From: Oopsacas minuta
Lineage: Eukaryota > Porifera > Hexactinellida > Lyssacinosida > Leucopsacidae
DNA length: 64,000 nt
Assembly: GCA_024704765.1 (NCBI GenBank)
Contig: JAKMXF010000360.1
Location: 62,160 to 126,159, forward strand
Direction of reading: 5' to 3'
This document shows, one piece after another, positions 34,138-47,510 of this stretch (position 1 is its first letter; every line of letters begins with the position of its first letter). The position numbers and the translations under genes were made by a program. The notes below the pieces were generated by a model. It was not told the origin of the DNA. It was given only the letters and a program-made list of their open reading frames with translations, and made no database searches.

Positions 34138-34895
34138 ATGTGGAGTTGTTTGTGTTTATCTATTTTGTTGTGTTTTGTAGACAGAGTTACTGCTCAAAGT
34201 AAGTTATGGGGATTATGTACAGTCAATGTATGCCGGTTGTAAGAACACCGCATATAAGCACCATCCTCTGGATAACGCTACTCATATATTCCTGTATATG
34301 TATACCGACTATAACAACATGTATTACTACTCCAAAGTATGTTCTTATAACCGGTATATACTGTAAATGATTATTTAGTTATTAACACCTATACCCAGGG
34401 GGCCAGGCCGCTTATACGCGCTAAAATTTGAAGAATACTTATAGGCCCGCGAAATTCTAAATATAACTACATAATACACGATAAGATATTGAAGTATTAC
34501 TACTCGCTGGCATGTGGTGGAAAATTCTTTTAAGCTGGTTAATAGTTAGGTGTTATGTTATTAATCTTCATTATATGAACTATTAATTAACACCTTAATA
34601 TCCTCTAGATCCAGTAGATGCTCTCTTCATATCTGTAGTAGTGTTAGTATCTGTTATGCTGTGTATAGCGTATTCCTCTATTATGATTATTAATATAGCC
34701 ATTCTTGTTTATAAGAAATACAAATCTGATAAGAATGCTACATTTGCTGCTAATCCTAACGTAAAGGAGAAAGACCTAGAGAAGTCTATTGTTGTTGGTA
34801 ATCCTAATGCTCAGCTTGATGACACACCTATGCCACAATTTGGAACAGCTGATACTATTGTACACAGAGAAGATCATACGTCACCAATTCAATAA
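34138..34895 (+). CDS. Gene C: 115-aa small single-pass membrane protein
   Basis: Two exons, 34,138-34,198 and 34,609-34,895, join in frame. Exon 1 is a signal peptide (MWSCLCLSILLCFVDRVTAQ). Exon 2 gives a mature N-terminus of only about six residues (NPVDAL), a TM helix (FISVVVLVSVMLCIAYSS and on through IINIAILVY), then a basic stop-transfer YKKYKSDK and a polar tail of about 60 residues. I recognise no family. It sits beside the Ig-FN3 genes and has the layout of a very small receptor subunit or adaptor, which is speculation. Confidence 0.6.
34220..34363. mobile_element. MITE family 2, most complete copy
   Basis: Ends CAGTCAATGTATGCCGGTTG and, reversed, CAGTATATACCGGTTATAAG, flanked by TA on both sides. 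144 bp, in the gene C intron. Family members also occur at 38,231, 39,872 and 49,525. Confidence 0.75.
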
Positions 34896-35572
34896 ACATT
34901 ATTTTGTAATAATATGTGCATATTTTGATTTAATATTTTGTTTGTAAATATCTTAACTCTTACAAAACTAGCAATAAATATGAATTTTCTCTGCAAATGT
35001 AGTGCAGATCTCTACGGTCCCCATGACAGCAGGGGTCCACAGAATGTACCAATTTGTCATAGGGGCTGGATTGGTTACCTGAATGATCTATTTTTAGCGA
35101 TTATAACCATGTACCTAACAGTATAATCATATAACAGCAGGACTCATACTCCATGCAATGAATACTATTATAATCTCTTTAGAATATAATTCTGTTGTTT
35201 GTATTCTCTATTCTATACGCAGATTATACCAGCTGTTTCCTTGATGGCTTCTATATAGCTATATATTGTCCTGGAGTATTCAGCTTATAAATATGTAATT
35301 AGACTTATTTGTGTTTATTACATTAATCTGTAATATATATTGTATAGATGGGAATATGTTGGGGGTATTTATAATGATCCCTCCATATTCCATTTGTAAC
35401 CCCAAGTTGCTATGAAATTTGAAGTATTTTGGATTATAATTGGAATAATTCCTATTATACAGTTCAGTTACCAGGACCATATGGCCCCTATCTGCTCCTA
35501 TTAGCTCATAATAGTCCTAACACTATACACAATATGACACTAACTCTTCTATAGTTCTATAACATATTAGAC
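34896..35572. other. Intergenic region upstream of V-ATPase B
   Basis: No domain-bearing frame. It presumably holds the 3' end of gene C and the V-ATPase B promoter. Confidence 0.5.
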
Positions 35573-37455
<1,883 letters not shown>

Positions 37456-37790
37456 TTCCTTATAGTGTCGTTATTAGTATTGTTATACATATCAATAGTG
37501 TTAATGTTATGCTATATGGAATATATATTATAGATGTTAATACTTGTTTATGTTATATTATTTGTTGTTATTTGTTTGGGAGGAAGAGATCAATTCAGTT
37601 ATTAGTTGTTTGCTGTAAAAGCCAATAAATATACAACCCGTCAACTCCAGGTATATCGAAACTCCAGGGACCGTGATGATTACTCGATATAACCGATGAA
37701 ATATGCGTATGTCCATATATGTACAATTTCACACTTATTATTTGATATACGTGGCTATCAGCTTTTAGACAATTTAATAACGTAAGAAGA
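37456..37790. other. Intergenic with a MITE family 1 fragment
   Basis: The stretch from about 37,630 (ACAACCCGTCAACTCCAGG) to about 37,750 shares the ends and ATATTTCATCGG-like inner words (reversed) of MITE family 1. Otherwise it is the 3' flank of V-ATPase B and the promoter of USO1. Confidence 0.5.
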
Positions 37791-40700
37791 ATGGATCTCC
37801 TCTCTAGGGGGTTCAGTGCGGTGCTAGGAGCGGGACAGGAAGGTGAAAGAGAGGACTCTACAGCTGGAGTAGTAGAGAAGCTCTGTCATAGATTAACTAC
37901 ATCTACTCTATTACAGGATAGGAGAGATGCTATGAGAGCTCTAAGGTAATTAATTTGTTTACTTGTTTATTTGTTTGTTTACCTGTTATTCATCTAAACA
38001 GGTCTCTCTCTCAATCAGAAGAGGGCTACAGAGTAGAAGTAGGAGCACAGGCTCTCCCTCACATAGTCTCCTGTCTAGAGGAGAAGGACTCAGAGCTCTG
38101 TATACTGACACTAGAAGCTATTCTGGGATTAATAGCTGCTGATAAGACTAGTGAGCTTAATGTTACATTCTCAGAGATTGTACTCAAACAACCTGAGGTG
38201 TGATAAACTGGAACTATAGATAATTAAATACAGTATATGCCGGTTATAAGAACACCCTTGGGAGTAGCAATACATGTTCTTAGAACCGGTATAAATATAC
38301 AGGAATTTATGAGAACCGTTTTCCTGTATACAGGTAGTTGGTCGTATCGTAGAGGTGTCTACAGATGGTGATATACACAGTCAGCTGGCAGGTATCCGTG
38401 TGATACGAGCTCTAACCTATAATACAAAAGAGAGGGTACAAGAATGTCTCCTCTCCTCTCCTGGAGCTATATCTCATCTCATGGATATACTGGATAAACA
38501 AGATATCATAAGAAATGAAGTGTTACTAGTGTTAAGTGGAGTATGTGAATCTAATCCACAGGTATACAACTAATACATTTATCCAACAGCTGTCTTAAAT
38601 ATTATCTTTTATTCTTATTCTATTTATAGATTCAGAAGCTTATAGCCTTTGAGAGTGGATTTGACAGATTACTGAGTATAGTAGAGACAGAGGGCTGTTT
38701 ATCAGGAGGTGTTATATCACAGGATTGTTTACATATTTGTATATCTCTACTCTCTTCTAATTCCTCTAATCAATCTCTGTTTAGAGAGGGACCTTACGTA
38801 TCTCCTATAAGGAATATATTAGAGGTGATTATATTAACAATTAAGATGTACTATTTACATATGTCTACTACGTATGCCTCTGTATTTAGGATGCTACAGT
38901 GTCTGATACAACAAGAGGCTGGGACCCAGGCAGAACAGAGAATGCTCAGCTAACTCTGAAGTTAATCCGCACCCTTTGCTCTCCTGATAACCCCCTCTCT
39001 GCCTCCCAACAGGCTAGAGCTAGTTTCAGAAGAGGAGGTCTACTTGCTCCCCTATTTAACCTAATGCTATCTGGTATGTGTGGCTATTTATAGAACAATA
39101 TCAGCTGATTATTCAATTATCACCTGTATATGTATAATAGGTACAGTACCCAAGGAGCTATTAACTGACACTATCCTGACGGTAGCAGAGGTGATATGGG
39201 GACAGTCACACAGTCAGGAGGAGCTAGCTAGAGCTACGATGCCAGCTAGCGGGGCTACTAATAAGCTAGCTATTGATACGCTATTGACATGTATGGTAAA
39301 TGATAAACAGGTAAATAGTGTGTAGATACAATTGTAGAGTATTATATGACATTCTTGTCTGGTTGCTAGGCACAGCAGATGAGACTAGCTTGTCTGTATG
39401 CGTTACAGGGATATCTTGTGTCTAATCTTACAAATCAACAGGACCTGCTATCTACTCTACTGCCCTCTAGGTAACAAATAAACAAATAAACAGACATATG
39501 TTTACTTCTAACACCTTGTATAGATCAGATGTAACATCCAGCTCATCATCAGGTCGCCTCCTCCTAGCTGGCCTCTTTGGTAGAGATCCTGTAACCTGCT
39601 GGTGCTCTAGTGTACTATTAGTATCAGCCTTAGAGAGTCAGGAGGCTAGAGAGGAACTGTTAAGAGTGCAGCTCTCCACTGGACAGGGACAAGGGTCTCT
39701 GGTTGCTATGATTTGTCAGAAGGTATGTAATACTATATTCATATATTCTTTATATTATTAATCATGTTAATTAAAGGTCAGAGATCAGCTGTTAGAGCCC
39801 CTAAAGCTGTCAGGTCTACTCTGTCTGCTCTCTGTGTGGGTGCATAACTGTCCTTCAGGTTGGTAACCAATGTGTATGTCGGTTATAAGAACATCCTTGA
39901 GAGTAGCAATACATGTTCTTATAACCGGTATAAATATACAGGAATATATGAGAACCAGTATCCATAGGATGTAGCTTATAGTGTGAATCCATTAGGCGCT
40001 GCTATACTGCTTAGAGATGGAGCGTTTATTGATCACATGATAACACAGACAGAGATACAGCCTGATTCAGAACAAGGAATAATACTCAGATCCTTATGTG
40101 CATTACAGCTGGGAGCTTGTATAGCAGCTTCTGGTAAGGATATGGATACAGAGAGAGGGAGGATATTAAATAGAGTACGAGTAGAACCTCTATGCGATAT
40201 GATATCTTATGTACTCAGGTTTGTTACTGCTATACTCCTATGTGCTAATTAGGTATTTAACCATGGATGGTGTTGTTATAGGAATAGCATATTATATTTA
40301 CAACACCTTATAGTTCCAGTTATGTATTTATAGATCAGATCCCTTCATAAGAGCTGCTAAGAAACCAGAACCTGTATCATTATCTCCTACAGCTATATCT
40401 CTATCATTCACATTCACTAATATAGCTAGACAAATAGTAGATAGAGCTGTTATATCTATCAGCTGTCCTGTATCAGCTGATCAGGTAGATGATACAGCTG
40501 TAGTAGCTCAGTATAAACAGCTAATAGCTAGACAGGATGGGGAGATGGAAGTTATGAAAGGTACATTGGAGCAATACAGAGTACAGGTAGCCTCCTATAC
40601 GTATATACAGTTAATACAAGTAGGGATGAATTTTCACGCTTTATTGTCCATCGATTTATCGGAAAGTTTTTCAGTTATTTCACATTCCATTCGCTACTAA

Positions 40701-41422
40701 CTGTTGTCTAGCTTTGCTATATAATGCTAGTTCTATATATAGACAGATAGTCTCCGTAGAGAGGTGTCAATATATCAACAGAAACAATTAGACTCCTCGC
40801 AGCTGATACAACAGCTGAGAAGTAGAGTTAATCAGCTGGAGGATCAGCTGACTAGTCTCAGTACAAAAGATATACGATCTAGCCCTGAGTTAGATCAGAG
40901 TATTGATACATCTACCCCTGTTAGAGAGATAGCTAAGAAGAATGAGTTATTAGGTAAGCATAACGTCACTAGCAGGACATTATTTATAATCACATACTAC
41001 ATACCATGAATATATTCACCAACTCCTCTAACGTGCTTCTGTGACGTGTTAGTCCCAGTTTCCATGGTTACCTTGTTCGTATTTGTTTACAGGGACTTAT
41101 TCCAATCTCTCCTCTAGAAAAGGAACAAGAGGAACTGTTGATGTACTTAGCTGACCTAGATATGAAGGTCCGTAGATACAGGACTAGGTTAGAGGAATTA
41201 GGACAGTACCTCTCTTCATCAGAAGATGATTCAGATAGCGAGAGACCTCTACAGGAACCTGAACTATACCCAGCTAATGGTTACCATAGCAACGTAGAAT
41301 ATTCACACCTAACTAGAGAAAGTGAATTCCCTACTCTGCCACCTGTGACAGCTACTGAGGCGACACATTTGTCACCCTTTGACCAACCACCATATAATTC
41401 CTCTCCCAATCAATTGACATAA
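37791..41422 (+). CDS. USO1: General vesicular transport factor p115/USO1
   Basis: Golgin-type tether for ER-to-Golgi and intra-Golgi COPI/COPII vesicles. Thirteen exons were read from 37,791 to 41,422, about 849 aa. The N-terminal armadillo-like globular head starts MDLLSRGFSAVLGAG, with RRDAMRALRSLSQ, ALPHIVSCLEEKDSELCILTLE, then GLLAPLFNLMLSG and LLLAGLFGRDPVTCWCSSVLL. A coiled coil follows (QLIQQLRSRVNQLEDQL; EELLMYLADLDMKVRRYR), then an acidic tail (SSSEDDSDSERP) like that which binds golgins. It is somewhat shorter than vertebrate p115, mainly in the coiled coil. The exon 12/13 joint (40,953 to 41,093) does not keep frame with the strong donor; a weaker donor further on (AACGTCACT) would. 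Two introns contain MITE family 2 copies touching the acceptor. Confidence 0.92.
38231..38333. mobile_element. MITE family 2 copy ending at a USO1 acceptor
   Basis: Starts CAGTATATGCCGGTTATAAG and carries TTCTTAGAACCGGTATAAAT. It runs up to the CAG that serves as 3' splice site of USO1 exon 3. Confidence 0.65.
39872..39975. mobile_element. MITE family 2 copy ending at a USO1 acceptor
   Basis: GTCGGTTATAAGAACATCCT through ATACAGGAATATATGAGAAC and a GGATGTAGCTTATA end that matches the family word GGATGGTGCTTATA. The GTAG in this end is the acceptor of USO1 exon 10. Confidence 0.6.
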
Positions 41423-41644
41423 CTGCTGTAATTATATTTAAGCTGTGTTGATAATGATATAGTTATTAATTCTATAAATAGAACAGAAATTTAATATTTA
41501 TAGAATTAACCTGCATAACTAATAGCCGATACGGTTGCTACGATATAGTTATTGATATTACAGTGTAACCTCCTTGAACGGGGAACTTCTGGAAATGGCG
41601 TGATATTATTTGTTCTGTTAGCTGTTATATTATTAGTTAGCTTA

Positions 41645-44546
41645 ATGACAACTATAGCAAGTGATAACACTGATAGTGACACTATATGCTCTGTCAGGGG
41701 TCTAACTCTTGAGAATGGTAACGGAGATTCTAACAGCTTCGAGACAGAAGATCCTATTGCTTCTGTAAACAAGAAAACACGAAATATAGATACACATGAA
41801 TTAAAACTTTCAAACTTCAAAAATGCACAATATGACACTTCTAATTGTGTCGCAGTAGCCACTGAAATAGTCACAAATGGTATTGACACCTCTAGTGAAG
41901 AGTTAAGTGATAGAATTAGAAAACAAATTGAATATTATTTCTCTAAGTAAGTTATTTGTTGTTGTTATTGTTGTTGTTGTTGTGTGATATTATTGTTTGT
42001 TTATCTTATAGAGAGAATTATTGGAACGATCAATACTTGTGTAAGTTATATAATAAATAATAACAAATAAATACGTATACATATTTCACACCTTTGTTTA
42101 GTATCACAGAGTGACGCAGATAGGTTTGTGAGTATAGTTATACTCGCTACTTTCCCAGCTGTTAAGCATCTATCAACTGATTTAGATGCTATTAGACATG
42201 CGTTAAGAGGATCAGTACAGCTGGAGATGGATCCAGCTGAGAATAAGGTAATCTAGGAGAAGTGTTTGTTTGTTTGTTTGTTTACTATATGTATATACAA
42301 TCAACTCAGGTTATATCTAACACGGTATATATAGAAATACCCGCTTATATAGAAGTACAAATATTGTTCCAAACCGTCAAAATACGTATATTTCATCGGT
42401 TAGTATCTAAGTAACTATCAGCTTAGATATAACCGGAGTTGATTGTATGTATTATTTATATCAGCTGGTTATTGTACACATTATGGTTTAGGTACGTCCC
42501 AACCTGAAGAGGTGCATATTAATCCTTCGGGACATCCCTGAGGACACATCTCCCGAGGAGATAGAGGCCTTATTTGAGGGAGAGGGTGTACCAGACGTGA
42601 AGGGACGAGTAGAGTTTGCTATTAACAGTAATTGCTATATCAGATTTGATTCTGAAGCTGATGCTAGCTCTGCTTATCAATTTGTTATTAACAAGACATA
42701 CAATGGGAAACCTATATATGTGAGTTATTTGTTTGTTTGTTTGTTTGTTTGTTTGTTTACTTCACACCTCTATCTACAGCCTAGAATAAAGTCAGCGTCG
42801 TCATCTCTCCCACCTTCTCCAGATATGGTAACTAATAATATAATCTATTTAGTAACATTTATACTTTGTGTATATTTTGTAGCCATCTCCTTACCCTACT
42901 AGACAATTCGACCAATATCCTATGTACAATTACCCAGCTATACCAGTTAGTTACTGTATGTTATATATTAGTTCCGGTTATTAACACCTCTTATCCATAG
43001 CTTCCTTACATGCACCCAGCTCCTGTGTCCTCTTGGGGACCAATTGAGCCAATTCTGTACCAGGGATATCTTAAACCAACACTATTAGGTAATGTCTTAT
43101 GATATATGTATATTAGGTGTTAAGATTAATCACATTCTTACAGTTCCCAGATATATACCAATGCCAAGAATGTTCCCACATAAACAATCTGAATTCGTCG
43201 GCTCCCCAGTTACCAGAAATGGTAGTTTGGAATTTAATCAGTCATCACCTCCTAACACTAGACATCACGGTAACACCTCTGTCTCCAGTGAGATACACGG
43301 GAGGGAGGGAGGGGAGGGGAGGAGCTCTAGACGGAAGACAGGGGGAAAATACCCGCCTAGGGAAGAGAAGAAGCCTGAGAGAGTTAGTTCTGGTATATAC
43401 ATATATTAGTTCTATATATTAATATGTGTGTATAGATACCAACACCTAAAATGGATGCAGATTCATTCCCTCCATTACCTACTAGTCCAGGAGTACACAC
43501 ATTCCAATTCCACTCTCCTATCACCCCGCAGACTCCTGTAGAGCCTACTAATAAAACCCTCTCTGATATAGTGAGGAAGGGTCCAACCAGTGTCACATCT
43601 TCTCTCCCACGACACACCGCAGCTAATCCCCCTCCCTCTCTTGGTAGGGGTAGGGGTAGAGGGTTCTTAGAGTCCCCGGGGTGTGAGGTAGGGGACAGAC
43701 ATCAAGAGGGTGATACAGAAACATTTAAGTGAGTGACACATCTCTTGTTTGTGGATGTTTACTGTATATGTATTTATAGGAGCGATGTTTCTAGACCTCT
43801 GGGTAGAGGTAGGAAGCCTAAGTCTCAGAGTACTTCAGATACACCCACACAGACCAATCAGCTGACAGATCAATCCAGGAGCTTGTCAGAGAGTGGAGAC
43901 AAGGTGAGAACCCCTGGGGGCATAATAATATCCAAGCATTTGATTCTAATATCATAATTGTTATTTGTAGGATATTTCGAAATCTGAGAAGCTCTCCTAT
44001 GCTCAGATGGCTCAGAAACTTCCCCCACCTCCTCCTCCCCCTCTCCCTGAGGCAGCTAACTACCTGACTGCCTCTCCTACACCCTCTGACTCCCCTAACC
44101 CTACCCCATCCTCTACTCAGACACAGGGGTTCTTTAAGGACTCCTCTGACACGTATTTTAATAGTTAGTTCCAGTTTCACATATTCTATACAAATATGTT
44201 ATAACTGTTTGTTATAGGTTCTTCTAATAGAAGTACACAGGATAGCGATAATAAATCTTCTCAACGGAAACATTACGTCAGGTAGCGTATATACACATTT
44301 ATCCCATAATTAGTTCCAGTTTGATTGTAGTATGTTTAGGGTGTCAAATGGACCAATTAGCAGAGGTGTCAGGGGGTATAACGGATCAGAGAATCCTAAA
44401 CTACACAGAAAGGGGGGATACTCAAATTCTAGAACCTCTAGAGAGAGGAGAGCAGTACACCAGGACAGAGATAGCGCTTTCAGAGGTTAGTTTCAGTTAC
44501 ATATGTCAATCAGTATTTATCGTTTATTCTATTTACAGATCATTAG
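41645..44546 (+). CDS. LARP4: La-related protein 4 (LARP4-like)
   Basis: RNA-binding protein that in animals binds poly(A) and PABP and stabilises mRNA. Fourteen exons (41,645-41,946 to 44,539-44,546) join in frame to about 659 aa. La motif: RKQIEYYFSKENYWNDQYLL then DADRFVSIVILATFPAVKHL. The RRM follows: RPNLKRCILILRDIP, EIEALFEGEGVP, CYIRFDSEADASSAY, GKPIY. Low-complexity Ser/Pro regions follow, then a conserved DSFPPLP segment, KLSYAQMAQKLPPPPPP, and an Arg/Gly-rich end (GPISRGVRGYNG, SRTSRERR). The final two small exons were inferred by frame; an alternative stop lies at 44,285 if the donor after HYVR is skipped. The start Met is the first in frame after a hydrophobic stretch that is probably untranslated. 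Confidence 0.9.
42295..42448. mobile_element. MITE family 1, best copy
   Basis: ATACAATCAACTCAGGTTAT at the left is mirrored by ATAACCGGAGTTGATTGTAT at the right. 154 bp, in a LARP4 intron, next to a TGTTTG run. No coding content. Confidence 0.8.
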
Positions 44547-45067
44547 CAATTATAAGATAACAGAACAGACTAACGGCACGAATACTATTCTTATTATATT
44601 AAATTATTATCAACCATCTGATGTCTCTGTTCATGTGTGGAATATGTGTCGCAGTGGTTAGTGTTTGTTATTTGAGACATTTTGGTGGTTTGATAGATAA
44701 TAGGAGAGCTAATCGACTCTATTATGAAATCAGTTCGATTCATTATTGTTATTTGTTTATTATTTGTGTACTGATTTGTAGATTAATATATTCATTGTTA
44801 ATACAATACACTCAATTCTCGTTTTATTCTAGCTAGTATATCTATTTGATAATGAATTTATTTGCTATGAACTGATGTATCAGTTGTTCTAAGGGAAATA
44901 TCAGCTGTGTGTTTGTGTGTCAGCTGAGCTCATTGGAGTTCAACACCTATCCTAAATAACAGCTGTTATGTAATACTAATTTTGAGATCCTGTGGACCAG
45001 CTGCTATCTTTCGTGATTGCTCTACCATTCAATAACTATTAACATTTATAGCCAATATGAATTCTGT
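44547..45067. other. Intergenic between LARP4 and the orphan gene
   Basis: AT-rich with several TGT/CAGCTG words; no supported gene. Confidence 0.5.
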
Positions 45068-46012
45068 ATGGAATTCCTGATAGTATCAAAAGCTGCGATA
45101 AGAGATGTCCCTAAGTTTGGTCCTCCTCGTCCCTATGTATCCAGCACTAACAGGACCAGACAGAAGTGGCAGACCTGTAAACCAAAAATTTCTATAAGTC
45201 TAGACTCACTAAATGTGTCAGAGAAGTGTGAAAAAGTTAAACCGAAGAAAATACGAAAATCTAAGAAATCACATTCTATTTCTCTTATTAATCATATCGA
45301 GAATTCTCCACAAAAGGTGTCAAAATATACTAATAATAGACACATAAGGACATGCCCGAGTAACCCTGTATTAACCAGATATACAGATAATATATTCACA
45401 CCTAAGTTAAATGTTAAACCACCAGCTGAGCCAAAAGAATTCTCTCCTGATAGAATAATTAAGAGAGCTATTTCTAATATAATGTGTCGCTCTGCCACTC
45501 AGCCACTTCACACCCCGGTCACTTCTAATTCCATACAGGAGCTGAGGAATTGTGTCACACATAAACTACCTACAAATAGTGCCACTAAATCAATTAAATT
45601 TCCTAAACCAGGACACTTTTTGAGCCACCAAGCCATACCCCCTCAATCCTCCCGTAAGAAGAGGATATACTTGTCTGACCCTCAGAACCCAGGGGTAGTA
45701 GGCTCTACAGCTGGTCGGATACCTCCCCTAAACTCTCCTATAGATGTGTCACATTCCTTTGAGATAGTACCGTCGTTAGGTGACGCTAAGAGTCAGGTAT
45801 CGTTACAGAAGGAATTGAGGAATTTAGAAGCTAAGCGCATAGCTATTTCATTGGCTAATACAGAAAAGGCGCGCGTTATGAATGACAAGAGAACTGAAGG
45901 AGAGAAATTACGCGCCAGAATACAATTCCGCGCCGAAATTTACGCGCTAAATAAAGAAATGCGATTATTGGAGGAAAATAAATTCAAAGAAGCGCTATCT
46001 GCCAAGGTGTAG
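45068..46012 (+). CDS. Orphan basic protein with C-terminal coiled coil
   Basis: Single open frame of 314 aa from the first in-frame ATG (MEFLIVSKAAIRDVPKFGPP). The frame stays open a little upstream, so an earlier spliced exon is possible. The N-terminal two thirds is basic and Ser/Pro-rich (KPKKIRKSKKSHSIS; FPKPGHFLSHQ), with no fold I recognise. The last 75 residues form a charged coiled coil (SLQKELRNLEAKRIAISLANT ... KEMRLLEENKFKEAL). Composition suggests a cytoskeletal, centrosomal or ciliary protein, but that is only a guess. It is unusual here in lacking introns over nearly 1 kb. Confidence 0.65.
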   Translation: MEFLIVSKAAIRDVPKFGPPRPYVSSTNRTRQKWQTCKPKISISLDSLNVSEKCEKVKPKKIRKSKKSHSISLINHIENSPQKVSKYTNNRHIRTCPSNPVLTRYTDNIFTPKLNVKPPAEPKEFSPDRIIKRAISNIMCRSATQPLHTPVTSNSIQELRNCVTHKLPTNSATKSIKFPKPGHFLSHQAIPPQSSRKKRIYLSDPQNPGVVGSTAGRIPPLNSPIDVSHSFEIVPSLGDAKSQVSLQKELRNLEAKRIAISLANTEKARVMNDKRTEGEKLRARIQFRAEIYALNKEMRLLEENKFKEALSAKV

Positions 46013-46177
46013 CCTAGTTGCCAGTTTGGTTTAATGGTATTTATTGTTGTACATACTATCATACAGACTTTACACCTGTCAAGACGAAATGTATTTATTG
46101 ATTTAGCCTTTTATATACACATCGTATATGTATATGTTAACACCTTTACTACCCCCATCTTATTCTATTTTTAGAAT

Positions 46178-47337
46178 ATGTTAGCTCCTATAATAATAGG
46201 TTCTATTGCGGTTTGTGGATTCCTACTTTTGAATTCTGTCCACCAGATTGAAGAGGGACATGTGGGGGTCTATTTCAGAGGAGGAGCCTTACTCTCCGCC
46301 ATATCAGAGCCCGGATATAATATAAAACTACCATTCATCACCATGTACAGGTCTGTACAGACTACTTTACAAACTGATGAGGTTAAGAATGTCCCGTGTG
46401 GTACCAGCGGAGGTGTTATGATATATTTTGACAGAGTAGAGGTTGTTAATATCCTGGATTATGATGCTGTGTATACAATAGTAAAGAAATACACAGCTGA
46501 TTACGATAGGACACTTATATTCAATAAGGTAAATATTCATATGATTAATTCACACCTTTCATGATATAATATGTTACTATTTATAGGTACACCATGAGCT
46601 GAACCAATTCTGCTCCTCTCACACCCTGCAAGAGGTGTATATAGACTATTTTGATCAGATAGATGAGAATTTAAGAACAGCTTTACAGAAGGAATTGACT
46701 CAGATGGCTCCAGGTCTCCTAGTGCAAGCTGTGAGGGTTACTAAACCTAAAATACCAGAGACTATAAGACAGAATTATGAGTCTATGGAGGGAGAGAAGA
46801 CTAAGCTGCTTATATCTACACAGAAACAGAAGGTAGGTGTTATAATATGGAACTATTAGATTGATACGCTTAGAGACCGTGATACTTCCTATAACTGATG
46901 TAATATTTGTTACTTTGGCGGTTGACTAATCCATGGTTCCATTAATGCTATAGGTAATAGAGAAAGAAGCAGAGACCGAGAGGAAGAGAGCTATAATAGA
47001 AGCAGAGAAGCAAGCACAAGTTGCTAGGATACAGTTAGAACAGAAAATATTAGAAAAGGACAGCTTAAGGAAAATGTCTGAGATAGAAGACATGACTCAT
47101 GTTGCTAAAGAAAAGGCTATAGCTGATGCTAAGTACTACTCAGCTGAGAGAGAAGCTGTAGCTAATAAAATGACACTAACACCTCAGTATTTGGAACTAT
47201 CTAGATACAAATCTCTTACACAGAATGCTAAGTTATATTTTGGTTCCAGTTTACCACAGTTTTTAACTCAGCTGACTGGTGATGATATTGGAACTATCAA
47301 GGGATTTGGTTCCGATTCAGAGAAGAATGAGAATTGA
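46178..47337 (+). CDS. ERLIN: Erlin (ER lipid-raft SPFH protein)
   Basis: SPFH/prohibitin-family protein of the ER membrane that, as a ring with its partner, helps degrade IP3 receptors and controls sterol sensing. Three exons (46,178-46,528; 46,587-46,832; 46,954-47,337) give 326 aa. N-terminal signal-anchor: [22 protein letters not shown] domain: [29 protein letters not shown], then [20 protein letters not shown] and [18 protein letters not shown]. Then [17 protein letters not shown] and a Glu/Lys-rich coiled coil ([19 protein letters not shown]), ending [11 protein letters not shown]. Slightly shorter than vertebrate Erlins. It is clean throughout. Confidence 0.96.
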
Positions 47338-47510
47338 TTTGTTACTAGTTCTATGCTATTGCTTGTTTCTATTATTAGAATATTCGTAGACAGTTTTTAT
47401 GAATTCCATAGATATGTCATGGTAACTATGATAATCCACTTGCATTATAGTAGTCTGTATATGTATATTTTCACACCTTTTGATATTAACATATTTAGTT
47501 TGTAGCTTAT

